From Humitalea rosea (GTDB taxonomy: Bacteria > Pseudomonadota > Alphaproteobacteria > Acetobacterales > Acetobacteraceae), in the NCBI RefSeq assembly GCF_003253705.1, contig NZ_QKYU01000017.1, positions 1 to 64,000 on the forward strand: 64,000 nt of DNA. Direction: 5' to 3'. The position numbers and the translations under genes are program-made. Numbering within the stretch: the first letter of the stretch is position 1; each line of letters begins with the position of its first letter. Below, piece by piece: positions 1 through 8,529 of this stretch. Under the pieces are notes generated by a model, which worked only from the letters and a program-made list of their open reading frames with translations, did no database searches and was not told the origin of the DNA.

Positions 1-265
1 CTGCCGCAGGCTGCATCGCCTGATGCAGCCATGAACCCACCCAGACCCGACCAGGCAACCACATCCATGACGTGAATCCGACAGGCTGCTAGGCCGCCGC
101 AGTTGCAGGCAGGCGGCCGGGCATTTGCCTGTCTCTTGGACAGTGCTCGGGGCCATATCGCCGGGGACAAGGGCGCGCGGCATGGCGCGCGGCTTGCTTT
201 GCCGGCAGCGATAGGGGCAGCCTTGCGTCGCCCGTGACGCCGCGTCCGCCCCGCCGGAGCCTGCC
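1..265. other. Non-coding left edge
   Basis: No credible gene is seen here. A perfect 9-bp inverted repeat (GGCTGCATC at 9-17, GATGCAGCC at 22-30, 4-base loop) forms a small hairpin, but no T-run follows on either strand, so it may or may not end a gene lying left of the window. A 10-bp direct repeat, GGCGCGCGGC, occurs at 172-181 and 84 bases into the same tract at 184-193, about one helical turn apart. The segment should hold the promoter of the binding-protein gene that starts at 266, but no convincing -35/-10 pair stands out. Confidence 0.4.
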
Positions 266-1306
266 ATGACCCCAGCCATCACCCGTCGCGCAGCCGTCCT
301 GACCGGTGCTGCCCTGCTCGGCACGCCCGCCATCCTGCGCGCGCAGACCGCCCTGCCACGGGTAAAGTACCAGGTCGACTGGGCCTTCCAGGGGCCCAAC
401 GCCTATATGCTGCTCGGCCGCGACAAGGGGTTTTTCCGTGACGCGGGCGTGGACATCACGGTCGATCGCGGCTTTGGGTCGGGCCGCGTGCCGGTCGACG
501 TCGCCGGCGGCGCCTATGAGATGGCGCAGGCCGACATCAACCCGGTCATCAAATTCGTCGCCCAGAATCCCAATGCCGGGCTGCTGGTCATCGGCATCTT
601 CGGCGACCGCAGCCTGCTCTGCACCACCGTCCGTGCCGACAGCGCCATCCGGGTGCCGAAGGATCTGGAAGGCAAGACGCTGGCAGCACCCGAGTCCGAT
701 GCCGGCCGGCAGATCTTCCCCGCCTTCGCCGTCGCCGCCGGCATCGATGCGAGCAAGATCAACTGGCTGACGGTGCAGCCCGAGCTGCGCGAAACCATGC
801 TGGTGCAGCGCCGTGCCGATGGCATCACCGGGGCCGCCACCAGCACCGCGCTGTCGCTGAAGGCGCTGGGGATGGACCTGCCGGCGCAGCGGATCATGTA
901 CTATCGCGACTATGGGCTGGATCTCTACGGCTCCTGCTACGTCACGACCAAGGCCTATGCGCAGCGGAATCCGGATCTGGTGCGGGCGGTGCTGCGGGGC
1001 GCCTTCCGCAGCCTGATCTACGCTCAGCGCAACCCGGCCGAAGCCATCGCCGCCCTGCGCGCCACCGAGCCTCTGACCGATGTCGCCATCGAGACGGAAC
1101 GCCAGGCGGTCTCGATCGATGAGATGATCCGATCGGAAAATGTCCTGCGCAACGGCCTGTCGGTGGTCGATCCGGCACGGCTGGGCCGGGGGCTTGCGGC
1201 GGTGGCCCAGGCCTATGGCCTGCCCAACACGGTCAAGCCCGAGGACATGTACACCGATGCCTATCTTCCCCCGATTTCCGAACGCATGCTGAGCGGAGGC
1301 ATCTGA
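266..1306 (+). CDS. ABC transporter substrate-binding protein, NMT1/SsuA-like
   Basis: A 346-residue periplasmic binding protein of the NMT1/THI5/SsuA family, which captures small molecules (pyrimidine precursors, sulfonates, nitrate-like anions or aromatics) for an ABC importer. The N-terminus is a twin-arginine signal (TRRAAVLTGAALL) with probable cleavage after AILRA near residue 26. The mature start (VKYQVDWAFQGPNAYM) and the segment GRDKGFFRDAGVDI are typical of the family. GGAG lies seven bases before the ATG. The stop codon abuts the ATG of the dioxygenase gene, so the two are co-transcribed. No permease or ATPase of this type is adjacent, so the transporter partners lie elsewhere or left of the window. 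The substrate cannot be told from sequence. Confidence 0.9.
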   Translation: MTPAITRRAAVLTGAALLGTPAILRAQTALPRVKYQVDWAFQGPNAYMLLGRDKGFFRDAGVDITVDRGFGSGRVPVDVAGGAYEMAQADINPVIKFVAQNPNAGLLVIGIFGDRSLLCTTVRADSAIRVPKDLEGKTLAAPESDAGRQIFPAFAVAAGIDASKINWLTVQPELRETMLVQRRADGITGAATSTALSLKALGMDLPAQRIMYYRDYGLDLYGSCYVTTKAYAQRNPDLVRAVLRGAFRSLIYAQRNPAEAIAALRATEPLTDVAIETERQAVSIDEMIRSENVLRNGLSVVDPARLGRGLAAVAQAYGLPNTVKPEDMYTDAYLPPISERMLSGGI

Positions 1307-2245
1307 ATGCCGAATGTCCCTTCGGTCGATTTCTCGGCCGGTGCTGCCGATCCGGCGACCATCGCCGCCCTGGGCGCGACCTTCGAGAGCTGCGGCTTCG
1401 TCTCCCTGCGCGGGCATGGCGTGCCGCCGGAGGTGATCGCCGACGCCTTCGCCGCCGCGGAAGAGTTCTTCGCCGCCCCCGAGGCGGTGAAGCGCGCGGT
1501 GCAGAACCGCGCCAACAACCGCGGCTATGTGCCGATGTTCGACAGCGTGCGCCCGGGCGAAAAACCCTCTGGCCAGGAGGCCTTCTCGATGGGCCATCCG
1601 GATCGCCCGGAGGAGCCCGAATTGCGTGCGCTGCCCTTCCATGCCGAAACGCCGTTTCCGGCGCTGCCGGGCTTCGAGGCACGGCTGACGACCTGCTACC
1701 GCGCGATGTTCGCGGTCGGCCAGGCGGTGTTGCAGGCGGTGGCGCGGCATCTGGAGGTCGATCCGGGCTTTTTCGACGAAGCCTCGGCCAAGACCTATTC
1801 CAACATGCGCGTGGTGCATTACCCGCCGGCCGAGGCGGTCGCCGAAACCTCGGATTACGGGGTGGCGCCGCATGTGGATGAGGGGCTCATCACGCTGCTG
1901 ATCCAGGACATGAACGGCGGGCTGTCGGTGCTCGGCCCCGATGGCGCCTGGTGGCCCGTGGTGCCGGACCCGGAGGCCATCGTCATCAATGTCGGCAAGC
2001 TGCTGCATCGCTGGACCGGCGGGCGCTATGCCGCGGCGCTGCATCATGTGGTGAACCGCTCGGGGAAGGAGCGGTATTCGATGCCGCTGTTCGTGCATCC
2101 CTCCTATCATACCGTGATCGACCCGATGACGCTGGCCGGCCACCGGCCGGAGGGCGAGGCCTTCGCGCCGATTGTCGCCGGGGAACGCGTCCTGGCCAAT
2201 TTCAAGGCCCGCAGCAAATCCTGGGCGGAGCCGCAACCGGCCTGA
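1307..2245 (+). CDS. Isopenicillin N synthase-like 2OG/Fe(II) dioxygenase
   Basis: A 312-residue non-haem iron oxygenase of the isopenicillin N synthase/2-oxoglutarate dioxygenase superfamily, which couples O2 and usually 2-oxoglutarate to hydroxylation or ring chemistry in the cytoplasm. The N-terminal DIOX_N half is recognisable (FESCGFVSLRGHGVP). The iron triad is visible as H189-x-D191 in APHVDEGLITLL plus a distal histidine at 246/247 in ALHHVVN, and R256-x-S258 (RYSMPLF) is the usual 2-oxoglutarate carboxylate anchor. The start ATG immediately follows the stop of the binding-protein gene, implying translational coupling and a shared substrate class. True IPNS function is unlikely, because no beta-lactam genes are nearby. 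Confidence 0.88.
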   Translation: MPNVPSVDFSAGAADPATIAALGATFESCGFVSLRGHGVPPEVIADAFAAAEEFFAAPEAVKRAVQNRANNRGYVPMFDSVRPGEKPSGQEAFSMGHPDRPEEPELRALPFHAETPFPALPGFEARLTTCYRAMFAVGQAVLQAVARHLEVDPGFFDEASAKTYSNMRVVHYPPAEAVAETSDYGVAPHVDEGLITLLIQDMNGGLSVLGPDGAWWPVVPDPEAIVINVGKLLHRWTGGRYAAALHHVVNRSGKERYSMPLFVHPSYHTVIDPMTLAGHRPEGEAFAPIVAGERVLANFKARSKSWAEPQPA

Positions 2246-2305
2246 CGCGCTTGCGGGGCGGCGGCGAGGGTCCTAGATCGCCGTAACACCGAACAAGGCA
2301 GACCC

Positions 2306-2947
2306 GTGCCCGACGACGCCAGCAGTATCCGTTTCGTCGCCAAGAACATGCGGCTCGATCTGCGGCTGATCGCGGAGATGATCCCGCATGGCGCCCGCGT
2401 GCTGGACATCGGCTGTGGCGATGGCGCGCTGATCGGCCACCTCCAGCGCGAGAAGAACGCCGATGCGCGGGGCATGGAGATCGACATGGCCGAGGCGACC
2501 CGGGCGGTCGCCGCCGGTCTTGCCGTGATCCACGGGGATGCGGACCAGGATCTGGCCTTCTACCCCGACCAGGCCTTCGACTACGTGGTGCTGTCGCGCA
2601 CGCTCCAGGCGGTGGAGCGGCCGCGCGAGGTGCTGCACCAGATGCTGCGCATCGGGAAGCATGCCATCGTCTCCTTCCCCAACTTCGGCCATTGGGCGCT
2701 GCGGCTGCAGATCCTGACCAGCGGGCGGATGCCGATGACCGAGACCTGGCACCGCGCCTGGTACGAGACGCCGAACATCCACCCCTGCACGATCCGGGAT
2801 TTCTTCGACCTCTGCGCGCTGGAGGAGTACCGGGTGGAGCGCTGGCTGGCGGTGGATGACCGCGGGCTCAAGGCGCCCTGGCGGCGCAGCGCCTGGCTGG
2901 CCAATCTGTTCGGGGAACAGGCGCTGTTCCTGCTGACGCGGGGTTAG
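2306..2947 (+). CDS. metW: Methionine biosynthesis protein MetW
   Basis: A 213-residue class I methyltransferase-fold protein of the MetW family, which acts with homoserine O-acetyl/succinyltransferase MetX in methionine synthesis. The SAM-binding motif VLDIGCGDG is at residues 32-40, and the family segments FDYVVLSRTLQAVERP, SFPNFGHWALRLQ and WYETPNIHPCTIRDFFDLC are present. Translation starts at GTG (2306); an in-frame ATG alternative is only reached at residue 15, inside conserved sequence. In alphaproteobacteria metW normally follows metX directly. Here it stands alone, 60 bases after the dioxygenase gene and convergent with the permease gene, whose last four bases it overlaps. Confidence 0.92.
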   Translation: MPDDASSIRFVAKNMRLDLRLIAEMIPHGARVLDIGCGDGALIGHLQREKNADARGMEIDMAEATRAVAAGLAVIHGDADQDLAFYPDQAFDYVVLSRTLQAVERPREVLHQMLRIGKHAIVSFPNFGHWALRLQILTSGRMPMTETWHRAWYETPNIHPCTIRDFFDLCALEEYRVERWLAVDDRGLKAPWRRSAWLANLFGEQALFLLTRG

Positions 2948-4683
2948 CGCCGGCCGGGGCGCAGATACTCGCCCAGCAGGAACAGCACCGTCACGATCAC
3001 CACGACGACGACCGAGGCGGCCACCAGCACCGGGCTGACCTGGAGGTTCACGTCATCCCACATCTGCTTGGGCAAGGTGCTCCGCAGCCCGCCGCCGATG
3101 AACATGGCGACCGTCAGCTCCTCGAAGGAGGCGAGGAAGGCGAAGATCAGCGCCCCCACCAGCCCGCCGCGGATCAACGGCATGGTGACGCGCAGGAAGG
3201 TGCGCGGCCGGTTGGCACCCAGCGTCGCCGCCGCCTGGTCCAGCCGCAGGTCATGCCCCTTGAGCGTCGCCAGCAGGATCACGAAGGCGATCGGCATGGC
3301 ATGCACCGTATGCCCGATCATGATGCCGAGGTCGGTCGCCACCAGCCCGATCTTGGCGAAGAGCTGGAACAGCGACACGGCGACGACGATGGAGGGCACC
3401 ACCATCGGCGTCATGAACATCAGGAAGGCCGCCCCCGACAGCCGGCTGCCGCTGCGCGCGAGCCCCAGCGCGGCCAGCGTCGCCAAGGTCACCGTGACGA
3501 AGGCCGTGGCGATGCCGATGCCGAAGGAGCGCAAGGTCGCCGAGACCCAGACCGGCGAGGTCGCATATTCCTCGAACCAGCGCAGGCTGAAGCCGGGCGG
3601 CGGGAAGGACATGAAATTGGAGCTGGTGAAGGCCATCGGCACCATGGACAGCACCGGCACCACCAGCACCACCACCATGGCGCAGGCATAGGCCGGCAGC
3701 AGCCAGCCGAGGCGATGCCCACCGAGCAGCCGCGCCGCCCCCTCCGCCAGGCCGCCGAACACCGCCGCCAGCACCCGGCTGAGCCCGAGCCCGAGCCGCC
3801 GGACCAGGCCATGCGGCGACCGCCGCACCGCGCCGCCGCCGCCCGACATGCCGGACAGCCCGAAGATCGCGTCATAGACCACGCAGGTCAGCAGCGCCGC
3901 CGCGATCAGCACGGCCGACAGGGCGGCGGCGAAGACCATGTTGTCCATCTGCTGCACCTGGATGATGATGGCATTGCCCATCATCGTCTCGCGCGGGCTG
4001 CCCAGCAGTGCCGGGGTGATGAAGTAGCCAAGGGCGGCGATGAAGACGAGCAGCCCGGCCGAGGCGACCCCCGGCATCGATAGAGGCATATAGACGCGCC
4101 AGAACGCGACCACGCGGGAGGCGCCCAAGGTGCCCGCCGCCGGCCGCAGCCGCTCATCGATCCCGGTCATGACCGAGAGCATGGAGATGACCGCCAGCGG
4201 CAGCAGGCTATGCGTCATCGCGAAGAGGACGACGCCGCGGTTGAACAGCAGGTCCGGCGGCGCTTCCACGCCCAGGGCTTGCAGCGTCCCGGCGACGATG
4301 CCGGTGCGGCCCAGCAGCACCAGCCAGGCGAAGTTCTTCACCAGCGCGCTGGTCCAGAACGGCAGCAGCACCAGCAGCGTCGCCATCCGCCGCCTCCGCG
4401 CCGGCAGCCCGGCCAGCCAATAGGCAAGCGGATAGCCGAGCAGCAGGCAGAACCCCATCGTCTGCAACGCGATCATGAAGGTCGAACCGATGATCCGCGT
4501 ATAGACCCCGACGCCAAAGGCACGCCGGTAGGCCGCGAGCGAGAAGGCGCCGGTGTCGCCATCGGTGAAGCTGAGCGAGAGCAGCCCAAGCGCCGGCCCG
4601 ACCAGGAAGGCCACCAGGAACAGCACACCCGGCACGGCGAGCCAGAGCGCGTCCCGCCGGCGGGGCGCCAGGGCGGCGCTCAT
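2944..4683 (-). CDS. Fused two-domain ABC permease, PotB/PotC type
   Basis: A 579-residue inner-membrane permease in which two binding-protein-dependent permease domains, normally separate PotB and PotC proteins, are joined in one chain. The first half begins ALWLAVPGVLFLVAFLVGP and carries an EAA-like loop around GASRVVAFWRVYMP. After a Gly/Arg linker (SGGGGAVRRSPHGLV) the second half has its own loop around GANRPRTFLRVTMP. About 12 membrane segments are expected. The start chosen is the internal ATG at 4683, because the upstream extension is Arg/Pro-rich and unlike a permease. It is the last gene of the five-gene operon, 10 bases after a monooxygenase gene. The partners are the ATPase and binding protein of the same operon. 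Confidence 0.9.
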   Translation of the reverse strand: MSAALAPRRRDALWLAVPGVLFLVAFLVGPALGLLSLSFTDGDTGAFSLAAYRRAFGVGVYTRIIGSTFMIALQTMGFCLLLGYPLAYWLAGLPARRRRMATLLVLLPFWTSALVKNFAWLVLLGRTGIVAGTLQALGVEAPPDLLFNRGVVLFAMTHSLLPLAVISMLSVMTGIDERLRPAAGTLGASRVVAFWRVYMPLSMPGVASAGLLVFIAALGYFITPALLGSPRETMMGNAIIIQVQQMDNMVFAAALSAVLIAAALLTCVVYDAIFGLSGMSGGGGAVRRSPHGLVRRLGLGLSRVLAAVFGGLAEGAARLLGGHRLGWLLPAYACAMVVVLVVPVLSMVPMAFTSSNFMSFPPPGFSLRWFEEYATSPVWVSATLRSFGIGIATAFVTVTLATLAALGLARSGSRLSGAAFLMFMTPMVVPSIVVAVSLFQLFAKIGLVATDLGIMIGHTVHAMPIAFVILLATLKGHDLRLDQAAATLGANRPRTFLRVTMPLIRGGLVGALIFAFLASFEELTVAMFIGGGLRSTLPKQMWDDVNLQVSPVLVAASVVVVVIVTVLFLLGEYLRPGRR

Positions 4684-4693
4684 CGGGCGGGGG

Positions 4694-6058
4694 CTACTTG
4701 GCCACCTCCAGCGGCGCGGGCGCCGGCACGACATGCCGGTTCGCCGGCCGCTTCAGCCCGAGGTTTTCGCGCAAGGTCCGGCCGGTGTAGGCGGTGCGGA
4801 ACAACCCGCGCCGCTGGATCTCCGGCACCACCTCGGCCACGAAGCGTTCCAGCCCCATCGGCATGATGCTGAAATTCATCATGAAGCCATCCGCCGCCCC
4901 GGCCGCGAACCAATCCTCCAGATTGTCGGCCACCTGCATGGCGGTGCCACGGAAGGTCTTGTTGCCGCGCTCGTAGCGCAGATAGAGCTGGCGCAGGGTC
5001 AGCTTGTCCGTCCGGATCATCTCCACGATGTGGTCGAAATAGGCCTTGTGCTGGTTGGAGGTCTTGGGGATGCGGTCCTCGGGGATCGGCTCGTCCAGCG
5101 GCAGGTCGGACAGGTCGGTTTCCAGATCCATGCCGAGCCGCATGCGGCCGACCATGGGATGGATCATCTCCTGCAAGGTCTGGAACATGTCCTCGGCTTC
5201 CTGGGCGCTGTCGGCGATCAGCACCGGCTTGCCGGCCAGGATCTTCAACTCGTCCGGGTCGCGGCCGAACTTGTCCATGCGGCCCTTGAGGTCGCGATAG
5301 AAGCGCAGCCCGCTCTCGATCGAGGCATCGGAGGAGAAGACGATCTCCGCCGTCTCGGCCGCGAATTCCCGCCCGGTGTCCGAGGCCCCGGCCTGGATGA
5401 TCACCGGATGGCCCTGCGGCGCGCGGCGGATGTTCAGCGCGCCATGCAGGGTGAAGAATTTGCCCTCGTGATCCACCGCATGCTGCTTGGCGGGGTCGAA
5501 GGTCAGCCCGCTGGTGCGGTCGAAGATGAAGGCGTCATCCTCCCAACTGTCCCAGAGCTTGCGGACGAGATCGACATATTCCTGCGCGCGCTCATACCGC
5601 TGCGCGTGCGGCGGCAGCCGGTCCAGGCCGAAGTTGCGCGCGGCGAAGTCGTTGGCCGAGGTGACGACATTCCAGGCCGCGCGGCCGTGGCTCAAATGGT
5701 CGAGCGAGACGAATTGCCGCGCGACATTATAGGGCTCGGTGAAGCTGGTGCTGACCGTGCCGCCAAGGCCGATGTGGCTCGTGAGCCCCGCCAAAGTGGC
5801 GAGCAGGGTCACCGGCTCGAACACATTCATGAAGATGGGGAAGCGGCTATAGGCTTCGAGGTTGCTGGTCCGCGCCGCCGGGGTATCGGCGATGAAGAAC
5901 AGGTCGAACAGCCCGCGCTCGGCGAGCAGCGCGGTGTCGCGATACCATTCGATGCTGGTCGAGGCATCGGCCTGGGTGCTGGGATGCAGCCAGGAGGCGC
6001 CGTGGTGGCCGGTCCCATTGACCAGCAATGCCAAGGCCATTTTCCGTTCGGCGGTCAT
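4694..6058 (-). CDS. LLM-class flavin monooxygenase, NtaA/SnaA/DszA family (copy 2)
   Basis: A 454-residue FMNH2-dependent bacterial luciferase-like monooxygenase of the nitrilotriacetate/pristinamycin/dibenzothiophene-sulfone group. Diagnostic segments are LFFIADTP, RFPIFMNVFEPVTLLATLAGLTSHIGLGGTVSTSF, YNVARQFVSLDHLSHGRAAWNVVTS and GHPVIIQAGASDTGREFAAETAEIVF. It is closely similar along its length to the preceding operon gene (6077-7429); both share ETDLSDLP.DEPIPE and LTLRQ..., so they are tandem paralogues. These enzymes need reduced FMN from a separate reductase, which is not encoded nearby. The chemistry (C-N or C-S bond cleavage by oxygenation) is family knowledge; the substrate is unknown but probably what the flanking transporter imports. 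Confidence 0.92.
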   Translation of the reverse strand: MTAERKMALALLVNGTGHHGASWLHPSTQADASTSIEWYRDTALLAERGLFDLFFIADTPAARTSNLEAYSRFPIFMNVFEPVTLLATLAGLTSHIGLGGTVSTSFTEPYNVARQFVSLDHLSHGRAAWNVVTSANDFAARNFGLDRLPPHAQRYERAQEYVDLVRKLWDSWEDDAFIFDRTSGLTFDPAKQHAVDHEGKFFTLHGALNIRRAPQGHPVIIQAGASDTGREFAAETAEIVFSSDASIESGLRFYRDLKGRMDKFGRDPDELKILAGKPVLIADSAQEAEDMFQTLQEMIHPMVGRMRLGMDLETDLSDLPLDEPIPEDRIPKTSNQHKAYFDHIVEMIRTDKLTLRQLYLRYERGNKTFRGTAMQVADNLEDWFAAGAADGFMMNFSIMPMGLERFVAEVVPEIQRRGLFRTAYTGRTLRENLGLKRPANRHVVPAPAPLEVAK

Positions 6059-6076
6059 GGGCGATGTCCTTCTCGG

Positions 6077-7429
6077 CTATTCCGCGGCTTTGGCCAGGCT
6101 CGGCGCGCGAAAGGGCGGGCGCCGCAGGCCCAAATGATCGCGGAGTGTGCGCCCGGTATATTCGGTGCGGAACAGGTGCCGTCGCTGCAATTCCGGCACC
6201 ACCAGGCGCACGAAATCCTCCAGCCCCGCGGGTTGCAGATGCAGGATCAGCATGAAGCCATCGCAGGCCCCGCCGGTGAACCATTCCTCCAGCCTGTCCG
6301 CGACATGCTTCGGTGTGCCGCGCAGGGTCCGGGTGCCGCGCTCGTAGCGCTGGGCGATCTGGCGGAGGGTCAGCTTCTCCTCCCGGATCATCCGCACGAT
6401 CTCGGCGAAATAGGCGGTGTGCAGGTTCGCCTTGCTCGGGATGCGGGATTCAGGGATGGGTTCGTCATAGGGCAGGTCGGAGAGGTCGGTCTCCAGATCC
6501 ATCCCCAGCCGTTGCCGCGCCACCGCCGGATGCAGCAAGGCCTGCAAGGTCTGGTGCTTGTCCTCGGCTTCCTGCTCGCTCTCGCCGACGACGACGGGCA
6601 TGCCGGCGAGGACGCAAAGCTCGTCGCGCTCGCGGCCGAAGGCGGCCATGCGGCCCTTCACGTCGCTGTAATAGGCCTGGGCCTTCTCCAGCGTATTGGC
6701 CGAGGCGAAGACCACCTCCGCCGTCTCCGCGGCCAGCGCCTTGCCATCGTCCGAGGCACCGGCCTGGATGATGACCGGATGGCCCTGCGGCGTCCGCTCC
6801 AGGTTCAGCCCGCCCTTGATCTGGAAGTGCTTCCCCTCGTGCAGCACCGGATGCAGCTTGGCCGGATCGTAGAAGCGGCCGGCCTCGCGGTCATAGACGA
6901 AGGCATCGTCTTCCCAGGTGTTCCAGAACTTCTTGACCAGCGCCACGAACTCGCGGGCGCGGTCGTAGCGTTCGGCATGCGGCGCCAAAGGCGCATGGCC
7001 GAAATTGCCCGCGGCGTAATTATTCGCCGTGGTCACCACGTTCCAGGCCGCGCGGCCGCCGCTGACATGGTCCAGCGAGGCGAATTGCCGTGCCACGTTG
7101 AACGGCTCGTTGAAGCTGGTGGTGGCGGTGCCGCCGAGGCCGATATGCTCGGTGGCCCCGGCCAGGGCGGACAGCGCCGTCAGCGGCTCCAGCACATTGG
7201 TGAAGAGCGGAAACCGGCTCCAGGATTCCAGATTGTCGATCCGCAGCGCCGGGGTATCGGCCATGAAGAACAGATCGAACAGCCCGGCCTCCGCGATCCG
7301 CGCCAGACGGCGATAGGCGGCGATGCTGACATCGCTGCCGTCTTCCGTGCTGGGGTGTCGCCACCCCGCCGGATGCGCGCCGGACAGATGCGCCGAGAAG
7401 GCGAGATGCATACGGCGTTCGGCGGGCAT
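6077..7429 (-). CDS. LLM-class flavin monooxygenase, NtaA/SnaA/DszA family (copy 1)
   Basis: A 450-residue paralogue of the next operon gene. The start is the ATG at 7429 (MPAERRMHLAFSAHL); an upstream in-frame extension is Pro/Arg-rich and overlaps the binding-protein gene, so it was rejected. Family hallmarks are present: LFFMADTP, LTALSALAGATEHIGLGGTATTSF, FNVARQFASLDHVSGGRAAWNVVTT and HPVIIQAGASDDGKALAAETAEVVF. It sits 13 bases downstream of the binding-protein gene and 18 bases upstream of copy 2. Retaining both copies suggests different regio- or substrate specificity, or an obligate pair acting on related compounds. No flavin reductase is in the operon. Confidence 0.92.
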   Translation of the reverse strand: MPAERRMHLAFSAHLSGAHPAGWRHPSTEDGSDVSIAAYRRLARIAEAGLFDLFFMADTPALRIDNLESWSRFPLFTNVLEPLTALSALAGATEHIGLGGTATTSFNEPFNVARQFASLDHVSGGRAAWNVVTTANNYAAGNFGHAPLAPHAERYDRAREFVALVKKFWNTWEDDAFVYDREAGRFYDPAKLHPVLHEGKHFQIKGGLNLERTPQGHPVIIQAGASDDGKALAAETAEVVFASANTLEKAQAYYSDVKGRMAAFGRERDELCVLAGMPVVVGESEQEAEDKHQTLQALLHPAVARQRLGMDLETDLSDLPYDEPIPESRIPSKANLHTAYFAEIVRMIREEKLTLRQIAQRYERGTRTLRGTPKHVADRLEEWFTGGACDGFMLILHLQPAGLEDFVRLVVPELQRRHLFRTEYTGRTLRDHLGLRRPPFRAPSLAKAAE

Positions 7430-7442
7430 GGCGGTGTTTCCT

Positions 7443-8498
7443 TCAGCCCAGCAGCCAATCCTGGAAGCGTTCCTGCACCTTCGTGCGGTTCGCTGTCCAC
7501 CAGGCGGCGTTGCTCGGTGCCAGCCCGGCGAGGTTGGCGGCGGAGGTTGGCAGCAGCCGGGCGCGTTCGGCGGTGATGAAATCAAAGGCCTTGGTATTGG
7601 TCGGTCCATTGGCGACGACGTTGGAATAGGCCGCCTGCCGCTCCGGCTTCATGCAGAAGGCGATGAACTGGCGTGCCAGATCCGCCTTCGGCGTGCCGCG
7701 CAGGATCGACCAGCCATCGGTCGAGTACAGCCCCTGGTTCCAGACCGTGCGTACCGGCGCGCCGCTGTCGATGGCGGCATAGGCGCGGGCGCTCCAGGTG
7801 TCGCACATGTCCAGCTCGCCGCTTTGCAGCAACTGCGTGTTCTGCGCGCCGCTGGTCCACCAGACGTTGATGTGCGGCTTGATCTGGTCGAGCTTGCGGA
7901 AGGCGCGATTGAGGTCGAGCGGGTAGAGATCCTTCGAGGCCACGCCATCGGCCATCAGCGCCGCCTCGATGACGCCGGTATAGCCGCGATACAGCCCACG
8001 CCGGCCGGGGAATTTCCCCACGTCCCAGAAATCCGCCCAGTTCTGCGGCCCGGCATCGCCGAATTTGTCGGTGCGATAGGCGATGACGGTGGAGAAGACC
8101 GAGAAACCGAGCCAGGTCGGCGTCAGCATGCCCTCGACCAGCGTGGACATCGGGGCGATGTTCAGCGGTTCGAGGTACATCCGCGGCGCGGTCAGGTTCA
8201 GCACATGCGTGGGCGTCACCATGCACAGGTCCCAGATGTAGCTGCGGCTGTCCACGGCGAGCTTGAACTGCACGGTCGGGTCGGGCTCATGCCCCACGCC
8301 GACGACGCGGATGCCGGTCTCCTGCTCGAAGGGTTCGTAGAAGGCGCTTCGGATTGCCGCGCCCGGCGCTCCGCCGACATCGGCCGAAATGATCTGGTCC
8401 GCCGCGAAGGCGCGGCCGCCGGTGAAGACAAAAGGCGCGGCCAGCCCCGCGGCGCGCAGCACGGCACGGCGGGAAGCTGTCCTGGTCGGGTCCGTCAT
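7443..8498 (-). CDS. ABC transporter binding protein, PotD/extracellular type
   Basis: A 351-residue solute-binding protein of the spermidine/putrescine-type (PotD-like) family. A Tat signal (ASRRAVLRAAGLAAPFVF) precedes a probable cleavage after GGRAFA. The mature region has VGGAPGAAIRSAFYEPFEQETGIRV, WADFWDVGKFPGRRGLYRGYTGVIEAALMADGV and GWSILRGTPKADLARQFIAFCMKPERQAAY, all typical. Two in-frame ATGs lie six bases apart; the downstream one (8498) is preferred because GAGGAG is then six bases away. It follows the ATPase gene by 31 bases and precedes the monooxygenases. Ligands of this family include polyamines, amino acids and organic acids; no ligand can be assigned. Confidence 0.9.
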   Translation of the reverse strand: MTDPTRTASRRAVLRAAGLAAPFVFTGGRAFAADQIISADVGGAPGAAIRSAFYEPFEQETGIRVVGVGHEPDPTVQFKLAVDSRSYIWDLCMVTPTHVLNLTAPRMYLEPLNIAPMSTLVEGMLTPTWLGFSVFSTVIAYRTDKFGDAGPQNWADFWDVGKFPGRRGLYRGYTGVIEAALMADGVASKDLYPLDLNRAFRKLDQIKPHINVWWTSGAQNTQLLQSGELDMCDTWSARAYAAIDSGAPVRTVWNQGLYSTDGWSILRGTPKADLARQFIAFCMKPERQAAYSNVVANGPTNTKAFDFITAERARLLPTSAANLAGLAPSNAAWWTANRTKVQERFQDWLLG

Positions 8499-8529
8499 CG
8501 TCATCTCCTCAACGAAAGCCATATACGTC

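Noticed and set aside
9-30. Hairpin GGCTGCATC/GATGCAGCC as a terminator
   Set aside because: The stem is perfect but no T-run follows on either strand and no upstream gene is visible to be terminated.
1-265. TPP riboswitch upstream of the NMT1/THI5-like binding protein gene
   Set aside because: The conserved CTGAGA core and the paired partner elements of the thi-box are not found in the leader.
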